A stretch of DNA of 64,000 bases from Streptomyces armeniacus (GTDB lineage: Bacteria > Actinomycetota > Actinomycetes > Streptomycetales > Streptomycetaceae), in the NCBI RefSeq assembly GCF_003355155.1, contig NZ_CP031320.1:3897367-3961366 (forward strand), written 5' to 3'. A program made the position numbers and the translations under genes. Shown in pieces: positions 30,129-39,517 of the stretch. The notes beneath the pieces were generated by a model, which was given only the letters and a program-made list of their open reading frames with translations, was not told where the DNA came from and did no database searches. Every line of letters begins with the position of its first letter. The first letter of the stretch is position 1.

Positions 30129-32306
30129 GTGACGCGCAGCGTGTACGTGACCGGCATCGAACGGGGGGACGGCCGGCAGGTCGTCGAACTCGGCGTCATG
30201 GAGCTCCTGACGCGCCAGGTCGACCGGGTGGGAGTGTTCAGACCGCTCGCCCACGAGGGCCCCGACCCGATCTACGAGCTGCTGCGCTCCCGCTACCGGC
30301 TCACCCAGCCCGCCGCCACCGTGGTCGGCCTGGGCCACGACGAGGCCGCGGCGATGCAGGCGGAGCGGGGCACCGACGAGCTCGTCTCGCAACTGGTCGA
30401 CCGTTTCCACACGGTGGCCCGCGACTACGAGGCGGTGCTGGTCCTCGGCACGGACTTCGCCGACACGGGCCTCCCCGCCGAGCTGGCGCTGAACGCGCGC
30501 ATGGCGAACGAGTTCGGCGCCGCCGTCATCCCCGTCGTCGGCGGCTACGACCAGACCGCCGAGTCCGTCGTCGCCGAGGTACGGAACGCCCACCACGCGT
30601 ACGCCTCCCTCGGCTGCGAGGTGATCGCCATGATCGCCAACCGGGTGCGGGACAGCGCCGCCCGCGAGGCCGCCCGCGCGCTGGGCGGCCACCTGCCCGA
30701 GCCGGTGTACGTGATCCCGGAGGACCCCGTACTGTCCGCGCCGACCGTCGCGCAGGTCAGGAACACGCTCGGCGCCGAGGTACTGCTGGGCGACCACGCC
30801 GGGCTGGCCCGTGATGTACGGGACTTCGTGTTCGGCGGCGCCCACCTGCCGAAGTTCCTGCCCGCGCTGACGGAGGGCTGCATGGTCATCACACCTGGTG
30901 ACCGCGCGGACCTGATCATCGGCTCGCTCGCCGCGCACTCCGCCGGGTCGCCGCCGATCGCCGGGGTGATCCTCACCCTGGACTCCCTGCCGGGCGACGA
31001 GACGATGGCGCTGGCCGCCCGGCTCGCACCCGGTACGCCGGTGCTGGCGGTGTCGCACGGCTCGTTTCCGACGGCCGCGGAGCTGCTGTCGCTCCAGGGG
31101 AAGCTGACGGCGACGACCCCGCGGAAGGCGGAGATCGCGCTGGGCCTCTTCGAGTCGCACGTGGACACGGGGCAGCTCACGGACCGGGTCTCGGTGGTGC
31201 GCAGCGGCCGGGTCACGCCGATGATGTTCGAGCACGACCTGATCGAGCGCGCCCGCGCCGACCGCCGCCACGTGGTGCTGCCGGAGGGCACGGAGGAACG
31301 GGTGCTGCGCGCGGCCGAGGTGCTGCTGCGGCGTCACGTGTGCGACCTGACGCTCCTCGGGAACCCCGTGACCGTACGCAAGCGCGCCGCCGAGCTCGGC
31401 ATCGACCTGCACCTCCTGGGCGACGACGAGGTGCCCGAGACGCCCGCCGCGAGCGCGCGGATCGTGGACCCGGAGACGTCGCCGCTGCGCGAGCGGTTCG
31501 CCGAGCTGTACGCGAAGCTGCGGGCGCACCGGGGCGTCTCGTACGAGCTGGCGTACGACGTCGTGGCGGACGTCTCGTACTTCGGCACGCTGATGGTCCA
31601 GGAGGGCCTGGCCGACGGGATGGTGTCGGGCGCGGCGCACTCGACGGCGGCGACGATCCGGCCGGCGTTCGAGGTGATCAAGACGAAGCCGGACGCGGAC
31701 GTCGTCTCCTCGGTCTTCTTCATGTGCCTCGCGGACAAGGTGCTCGCGTACGGCGACTGCGCCGTCAACCCCGACCCGGACGCCGAGCAGCTGGCCGACA
31801 TCGCGATCCAGTCGGCCGCCACCGCCGCCCAGTTCGGGGTCGAGCCGCGGATCGCGATGCTGTCGTATTCGACGGGCAGCTCGGGATCGGGAGCGGACGT
31901 GGACAAGGTGCGGCAGGCCACCGGGCTGGTACGGGAGCGGCGTCCCGATCTGCTGGTGGAGGGGCCGATCCAGTACGACGCGGCGGTGGAGCCGTCGGTC
32001 GCGGCGACGAAGCTGCCGGGTTCGGAGGTGGCGGGGCAGGCGACGGTGCTGATCTTCCCGGACCTGAACACGGGCAACAACACGTACAAGGCGGTGCAGC
32101 GCTCGGCGGGCGCGGTGGCGGTCGGGCCGGTGCTCCAGGGGCTGCGCAAGCCGGTGAACGACCTGTCGCGCGGCGCGCTCGTCCAGGACATCGTGAACAC
32201 CGTCGCGATCACCGCCATCCAGGCGCAGGCCGCCGTACCGCCGCCGAAGCCGCGGGACCAGGCCCGGCAGCCGACCGAGACCCGTGAAGAGGAATCCCGC
32301 GAATGA
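30129..32306 (+). CDS. pta: Phosphate acetyltransferase (large type)
   Basis: Interconverts acetyl-CoA and acetyl phosphate. 725 aa: an N-terminal P-loop-like DRTGG/AAA_26 region (RSVYVTGIERGDGRQVVELGVMELL), a DRTGG domain, and a C-terminal PTA catalytic domain from about residue 380 (RRHVVLPEGTEERVLRAAE, SAAHSTAATIRPAFEVIKT, SYSTGSSGSGADVDKVRQAT, FPDLNTGNNTYKAVQRSAGA). GTG start with an AGGGAGAG ribosome site. At its stop an ATGA (32303-32306) looks like the coupled start of the next gene, expected to be ackA, but the sequence turns into adapter within a few bases. Confidence 0.96.
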   Translation: MTRSVYVTGIERGDGRQVVELGVMELLTRQVDRVGVFRPLAHEGPDPIYELLRSRYRLTQPAATVVGLGHDEAAAMQAERGTDELVSQLVDRFHTVARDYEAVLVLGTDFADTGLPAELALNARMANEFGAAVIPVVGGYDQTAESVVAEVRNAHHAYASLGCEVIAMIANRVRDSAAREAARALGGHLPEPVYVIPEDPVLSAPTVAQVRNTLGAEVLLGDHAGLARDVRDFVFGGAHLPKFLPALTEGCMVITPGDRADLIIGSLAAHSAGSPPIAGVILTLDSLPGDETMALAARLAPGTPVLAVSHGSFPTAAELLSLQGKLTATTPRKAEIALGLFESHVDTGQLTDRVSVVRSGRVTPMMFEHDLIERARADRRHVVLPEGTEERVLRAAEVLLRRHVCDLTLLGNPVTVRKRAAELGIDLHLLGDDEVPETPAASARIVDPETSPLRERFAELYAKLRAHRGVSYELAYDVVADVSYFGTLMVQEGLADGMVSGAAHSTAATIRPAFEVIKTKPDADVVSSVFFMCLADKVLAYGDCAVNPDPDAEQLADIAIQSAATAAQFGVEPRIAMLSYSTGSSGSGADVDKVRQATGLVRERRPDLLVEGPIQYDAAVEPSVAATKLPGSEVAGQATVLIFPDLNTGNNTYKAVQRSAGAVAVGPVLQGLRKPVNDLSRGALVQDIVNTVAITAIQAQAAVPPPKPRDQARQPTETREEESRE

Positions 32307-32313
32307 ACGGGCC

Positions 32314-32366
32314 CTTATACACAACGGACGCTGCCGAGACAGGCCTAGGGGTAGAGCTGGGTGGTC
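32314..32366. other. Probable Illumina Nextera (i5/P5) adapter remnant: assembly artefact
   Basis: Aligned without gaps to the reverse complement of the Nextera i5 primer end as I know it, 44 of 53 bases agree. CTTATACACA (32314-32323) is the transposon mosaic end, GACGCTGCCGA (32327-32337) the Read-1 primer site, and AGGCCTAG (32341-32348) differs by one base from index S508 (AGGCTTAG). 32349-32366 matches the P5 flank at 15 of 18 positions. Agreement stops at both ends. This is not biological DNA; flanking contigs were probably joined here wrongly. Confidence 0.9.
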
Positions 32367-32413
32367 AAGACCCGCAAGGGCTGACCGCTCCCCCGGTCGA
32401 AAACGTCCGGACA

Positions 32414-32444
32414 CGAGGCCCCCGCAGCGCCAGCGGGGGCCTCG
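32414..32444. terminator. Terminator hairpin right of the adapter
   Basis: CGAGGCCCCCGC (32414-32425) pairs perfectly with GCGGGGGCCTCG (32433-32444), with a 7-base loop. It probably ends a gene whose body was lost at the false join. Confidence 0.7.
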
Positions 32445-32462
32445 CGCGCGTACGGCGCCCTT

Positions 32463-32491
32463 TTGACGCGGCGGGCGGCCGGGCTTAGCGT
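32463..32491 (+). promoter_or_regulatory. Strong vegetative-type promoter with no gene behind it
   Basis: TTGACG (32463-32468), a 17-base spacer, TAGCGT (32486-32491). It points right, into the 3' end of the oppositely oriented MFS gene. No coding region or clear terminator follows before 32658. Confidence 0.5.
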
Positions 32492-32549
32492 CCCGCGCAT
32501 AAGTTCAACGTCTTGTTGCTTCCTCGTCCGCGGAGAGGGCGCCCGCGTG

Positions 32550-32599
32550 GTACGAGCGGTGGTGCGGGCGGTGGGTACGAGCGGTGGTGTGGGCGGCGG
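32550..32599. repeat. 25-bp direct repeat
   Basis: Two adjacent 25-bp units (32550-32574, 32575-32599), 23 of 25 identical, beginning GTACGAGCGGTGGTG. Noncoding. Confidence 0.75.
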
Positions 32600-32657
32600 G
32601 GATCCGGACTCCATGATTCCGGGTTGGAACCGATGCTATGCCGCCCGGCGAGGGGGA

Positions 32658-34280
32658 TTATTCCCGCGATTCGACGGACTCTGCGCCCGCCGCGGCATCC
32701 TCTCGTGGCGGCAGGTCCTCCTCCGCGCCGTCCTCCGGACGCCCGGTCGCCGCACCCGCGGTCGCCTCACCCGCGGTCGCGGCGCCGCGTTCCGCGCGCT
32801 CGGCGCGGCCCAGGAGCGTGGCCGCCAGGAGGCCGCCGGCCAGTACGGCCGCCGCGCCCGCGAGTTGGGCCGTACTGAGCGCGTCCGCGAACGCGTCCAC
32901 CACCGCGCGCCGCTCCGCGCCCGTACGCGCGTCGGCGAGCGCGTCCGGCAGCGAACCCGCCCCCGCGGCCGCCGCCGGGAGGAGCGCGCCGAACCGCGAG
33001 CCGAGGACGGCGCCGAGGACACCGACGCCGAGACCGTTGCCGAACTCGGCGAGCGTGCCGTTCACCCCGGCCCCGACGCCCGCCTTCTCCTGCGGGATCG
33101 CGGACATGATGGCGTTGGCCATGGCGGGCATCGACAGCGCGATCCCGGCGCCCATCACGATCAGCCCGAAGAGCATGCCGCCGTACGAGTCCGAGCCGAG
33201 GGTCGCGACGGACGCGAGCCCGGCGGCCAGCAGCCCCATGCCGACGACAAGGACCATCGGGGTGCCCAGGCGGGCCAGCAGCCGGGCGCCCACGCCGCTG
33301 AGGTTGAGCAGCACGGTCGTGAGAGCGAGCGGCGCGGTGCGCAGTCCGGCCTCCAACGGACCGTAGCCGAGCACCAGTTGCAGATGCTGGGTGAGCAGGT
33401 AGAGCGAGCCCGCCATGCCGAAGGCGACGAGGACGCCGCCCGCGACGGCGCCGACGAAGCGGCGGTCGCGGAAGAAGTGCATGTCGAGCATCGGGTGCGG
33501 AACGCTGCGCTCCCACAGGACGAACGCCGCGAGCACGCAGGCACCGATGAGGGCGGGCAGCAGGACGGGAGCGGAGAACCAGCCGCCGTCGGCCTCCGGG
33601 CCGGAGATGATCGCGTAGACGACGCCGATCATGCCGATGGTGGAGAGCAGCGCGCCGACGAGGTCGGGGCGTTCACCGGCCGGGTTCTTCGACTCCGGGA
33701 CGAGGGCGGTGACGGCGGCGATGCCGAGCAGGGCGACGGGGATGTTGATGAGGAAGATCGCGCCCCACCAGAAGTGGTCGAGCATGATGCCGCCGATGAG
33801 CGGTCCGGCGGCGAAGCCGAGCGAACTCACCGCGCCCCAGATGCCGATGGCCTTGGCGCGCTCGGTCTCGTCGAAGATCTGCACGACGACGGCGAGGGTC
33901 GTCGTCATCAGGAGCGCGCCGCCGATGCCCATGCCGCCCCGTGCGGCGATCAGCTGGGCGGAGGTCTGCGCGAAACCGGCCAGCAGCGAACCGATCCCGA
34001 AGAGGACGAGTCCGGCCAGGAGCATCCGCTTCCGTCCGTAGCGGTCGGCGGCGTTGCCCGCGGTGAGGAGGACACCGGCCTGGACGAGCGCGTAGGCGTT
34101 GATCATCCACTGGGTGTCGGCCGTGGACGCGTTGAGCTCGGTGGTGAGGGAGGGGATCGCGACGTTCAGCACCGTGTTGTCGAGGAGCACGGTGAGCTGG
34201 GCCAGGCATACGACGGCGAGGATGAGCCAGCGTTTGGGGTGGCCGGTGTGCGGTGGGGCGGCGGTGGGGACGGCGCACAT
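32658..34280 (-). CDS. DHA2-family MFS drug-type exporter
   Basis: Proton-driven multidrug or metabolite efflux. 540 aa with 14 predicted helices. Motif A is in NAADRYGRKRMLL, motif C-like GAVSSLGFAAGPLIGGIM, and the N-terminal helix has LTVLLDNTVLNVAIPSL, typical of DHA2. A 60-residue acidic/Ala tail ends the protein. The ATG at 34280 has GAGGAA as ribosome site, which is itself part of the left arm of a 45-bp inverted repeat. No regulator gene is adjacent. Confidence 0.93.
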   Translation of the reverse strand: MCAVPTAAPPHTGHPKRWLILAVVCLAQLTVLLDNTVLNVAIPSLTTELNASTADTQWMINAYALVQAGVLLTAGNAADRYGRKRMLLAGLVLFGIGSLLAGFAQTSAQLIAARGGMGIGGALLMTTTLAVVVQIFDETERAKAIGIWGAVSSLGFAAGPLIGGIMLDHFWWGAIFLINIPVALLGIAAVTALVPESKNPAGERPDLVGALLSTIGMIGVVYAIISGPEADGGWFSAPVLLPALIGACVLAAFVLWERSVPHPMLDMHFFRDRRFVGAVAGGVLVAFGMAGSLYLLTQHLQLVLGYGPLEAGLRTAPLALTTVLLNLSGVGARLLARLGTPMVLVVGMGLLAAGLASVATLGSDSYGGMLFGLIVMGAGIALSMPAMANAIMSAIPQEKAGVGAGVNGTLAEFGNGLGVGVLGAVLGSRFGALLPAAAAGAGSLPDALADARTGAERRAVVDAFADALSTAQLAGAAAVLAGGLLAATLLGRAERAERGAATAGEATAGAATGRPEDGAEEDLPPREDAAAGAESVESRE

Positions 34281-34285
34281 ACGAT

Positions 34286-34330
34286 TCCTCTACGGTGTAT
34301 GGGAAAGCGTTCGCCATACACCGTAGAGGA
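34286..34330. promoter_or_regulatory. 45-bp inverted repeat, TetR-like double operator at the MFS gene
   Basis: 17-bp perfect arms (34286-34302 and 34314-34330) around an 11-base spacer. Each arm contains TACGGTGTA or its complement TACACCGTA, itself a TAC-N3-GTA dyad. This organisation suits two cooperatively bound repressor dimers at the exporter promoter. As RNA it would also sequester the ribosome site. Confidence 0.7.
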
Positions 34331-34708
34331 GAGGGTGCCGGTTCGGCATCTGTTATTCGGCGTTGCTTCGGTATCCGGCCCCGTCGCGGGAGCGGATCAT
34401 GCGCGACGCAGAACGCGCGCGGCGTGATCCCACGGCGGACTGTCGGCCATTGCGAGCGATTCAAGCCAACTTCCGCACGGCTCGTATCCGTGCGCCTCCA
34501 GTGCGTGACATTAGTGGCGCCCGCATATGTCCGCGATGCCCCTGGTGGTCCGCTCGCTCCCGTGCCAACTCGCCGGAATCAGCCCTCACTTCACGCCACC
34601 GCGCCGCCACACAACGTTACTGGTTTTGACCGGTCGAAGTGCGCCCGGGTGGCCCTCCTCGACAGACTCGCCCCGCAATCCGTCACATCAAACGGAAGGT
34701 CTCATGAC
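34331..34708. other. Intergenic region between MFS operator and SSI gene
   Basis: 378 bases with no supportable gene; frames crossing it have no ribosome sites or protein-like composition. TTGACC at about 34626 within TTTTGACCGGTCGAA may be a -35 or operator (GACCGGTC palindrome) for the SSI gene, but no -10 is obvious. No remnant of a TetR gene is seen. Confidence 0.4.
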
Positions 34709-35131
34709 ATGCGGAATCCGATCAGGTCAGCAGTGGCGATCCCGTTGCTGTCCGCGGGGATGCTCTTGGCGCTCAGTGGCACGGCCACCGCCGACACCGC
34801 CTCCCTCTACGCGCCTTCGGCGCTCACGCTCACGGTCGCCGAGGGCGACAGCGCGGCCACCACCACGCCGCAGCGCGCCGTCACCCTCTCCTGCCGGCCG
34901 ACCGACGGCGGCACCCACCCCGCCCCCGCCGACGCGTGCACCGAACTCCGCACCGTCCAGGGTGACTTCTCCGCACTCAAGGGCTCGGGCCCGATCGTCT
35001 GCCCCATGGTCTACGACCCCGTGGTGGTCACCGCCCAGGGCGTGTGGGAGGGCAGACGCGTCGACTTCGAGCGCACGTACTCCAACAGCTGCGTCCTGGC
35101 AGCAGAAGGGACCTCGGTATTCGACTTCTGA
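34709..35131 (+). CDS. Subtilisin inhibitor-like (SSI family) secreted protease inhibitor
   Basis: Extracellular inhibitor of subtilisin- and trypsin-like serine proteases. 140 aa: Sec signal peptide to ...GTATADT, then a mature domain starting SLYAPSALTLTV, the SSI hallmark. Four Cys are positioned for two disulfides (LSCRPT, DACTEL, IVCPMVYDPV, SNSCVLA). The reactive-site loop CPMVYDP gives P1 Met and P1' Val, as in classical SSI, favouring subtilisin. The ATG at 34709 follows GGAAGG. Confidence 0.95.
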   Translation: MRNPIRSAVAIPLLSAGMLLALSGTATADTASLYAPSALTLTVAEGDSAATTTPQRAVTLSCRPTDGGTHPAPADACTELRTVQGDFSALKGSGPIVCPMVYDPVVVTAQGVWEGRRVDFERTYSNSCVLAAEGTSVFDF

Positions 35132-35290
35132 CCCGGCCCGGTCCGCCCGTCCGCCGTCCGTTCGCCCAGCCGGCGGCAGCCACCTGACGGGCAGTCACCG
35201 GGCCACTGCCACCACCTGACCCCGTCCGCCTCCCTGCGTCCCGCGGGCCTCCCCGTTGCGCGGGACGGGTCGCCGCCCAGCGGCCCCCCT

Positions 35291-35336
35291 CCGGGGGCGG
35301 CCCGGGAGAGCCCCCGGCTCCCCGGGCCGCCCCCGG
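35291..35336 (+). terminator. Large terminator hairpin after the SSI gene
   Basis: 16-bp perfect outer stem (35291-35306 with 35321-35336). The inner loop re-pairs GAGCC (35308-35312) with GGCTC (35316-35320), giving a long near-continuous stem. Confidence 0.75.
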
Positions 35337-35361
35337 CTGTATTCCTCCCTGACCTCCCCTC

Positions 35362-35373
35362 CGAAAGTTTTCG
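35362..35373. promoter_or_regulatory. CGAAA-N2-TTTCG operator-like motif
   Basis: CGAAAGTTTTCG resembles LacI-family operators found before streptomycete glycosyl hydrolase genes (CGAAA/TTTCG half sites, usual spacing 1). It lies about 150 bases upstream of the beta-galactosidase start. A carbohydrate-responsive role is inferred. Confidence 0.4.
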
Positions 35374-35461
35374 AACCGCCGCCTGTGCCCAGGCCATTGA
35401 CATCCCGTCCCGCCAGACGTGGGATCTCCGTGTGAACCGGATCAGAAATGTTCGTTCTTGA

Positions 35462-38728
<3,267 letters not shown>

Positions 38729-38771
38729 CGGACGGCGGCGCCTTGGCGGGCGGCGGCGTCTGCGGCCAGGC

Positions 38772-38858
38772 GTGCCTGAGGGGTGGTGGCGTCTGACGGG
38801 CGGCGTGCCTGAGGGGTGGTGGCGTCTGATGGGCGGCCTGCCTGACGGGGGGCCGCAC
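38772..38858. repeat. 33-bp tandem repeat, about 2.5 copies
   Basis: Units start at 38772, 38805 and 38838 (the last partial), each beginning with CTGCCTGA or GTGCCTGA and containing GGCGTCTGA. Noncoding, between the beta-galactosidase stop and the next hairpin. Confidence 0.8.
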
Positions 38859-38907
38859 TGGTCACTTTCGTACAAGACCGGGCGGCGCCGCCCGGCGGAC
38901 GCTGGGG

Positions 38908-38938
38908 TGCCGGCGGGAGCTCAGCGCTCCCGCCGGCA
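38908..38938 (+). terminator. Hairpin before the DUF2000 gene
   Basis: TGCCGGCGGGAGC (38908-38920) pairs perfectly with GCTCCCGCCGGCA (38926-38938), with a TCAGC loop. It probably terminates the beta-galactosidase transcript, or acts in the leader of the next gene. Confidence 0.65.
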
Positions 38939-38974
38939 TCCGCCGCCCGAGGCACGAAAGTGAGCCGCAGAACC

Positions 38975-39466
38975 ATGAGCACCGCGAACACGCCGGACGC
39001 CGCGTACCCGCTGAACGGCCGGAACGCCCCGTACACCACCGACTCCACGCACCGGGTCGCCTGGGACACCAAGATCGCGGTCGTTCTCCGTGAGGGCCTG
39101 CAGGACTGGCAGAAGCTGAACGTCACCTCGTTCGTCGCGAGCGGCATCGCCGCCGGCGCCGACGGCGTGATGGGCGAGCCGTACGTGGACGGGGACGGGA
39201 CGAAGTACCTGCCGATGTTCCGCCAGCCGGTGGTGGTGCTCAGCACCGACGCCGACCGTATGCGGACGATCCACCAGCGTGCCGTGCGCCGCGGCGTCGT
39301 TGCCGCCGTCTACCCCGAGTCCGTCTTCGCCACCAACAACGACGACGCCAACCGCGCCACCATCGCCGACGTCGCCACCGACGACCTCGTGCTGGCGGGC
39401 ATCGCCGTGTACGGCGACAAGCGCGAGGTCGACAAGGTGGTCAAGGGAGCGTCCATGCACCCCTGA
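38975..39466 (+). CDS. DUF2000 family protein
   Basis: 163 aa. The domain begins at VAWDTKIAVVLREGLQDWQKLNVTSFVASGIAAG and ends with ATDDLVLAGIAVYGDKREVDKVVKGASM, the pattern of DUF2000 proteins (PTH2-like fold). Biochemical role unknown. The ATG at 38975 is favoured; a GTG at 38960 is in frame with a weak ribosome site. It is a single gene, convergent with the FAD/TPR gene. Confidence 0.83.
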   Translation: MSTANTPDAAYPLNGRNAPYTTDSTHRVAWDTKIAVVLREGLQDWQKLNVTSFVASGIAAGADGVMGEPYVDGDGTKYLPMFRQPVVVLSTDADRMRTIHQRAVRRGVVAAVYPESVFATNNDDANRATIADVATDDLVLAGIAVYGDKREVDKVVKGASMHP

Positions 39467-39517
39467 CGACGCCGCGCACCCTTCTGCGCCGTGCACCCCG
39501 CTGCGCCGGGCGCGGAG

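Noticed and set aside
32303..32488. Short ORF starting at the pta stop
   Set aside because: Its body is adapter-derived sequence; only the ATGA coupling is meaningful.
34363..34629. Possible regulator gene beside the MFS operator
   Set aside because: Translation lacks a helix-turn-helix and has Arg/Pro/Ser-rich noncoding composition; no ribosome site.
38772..38858. Possible CRISPR array
   Set aside because: Units abut directly with no spacers and there are only 2.5 copies.
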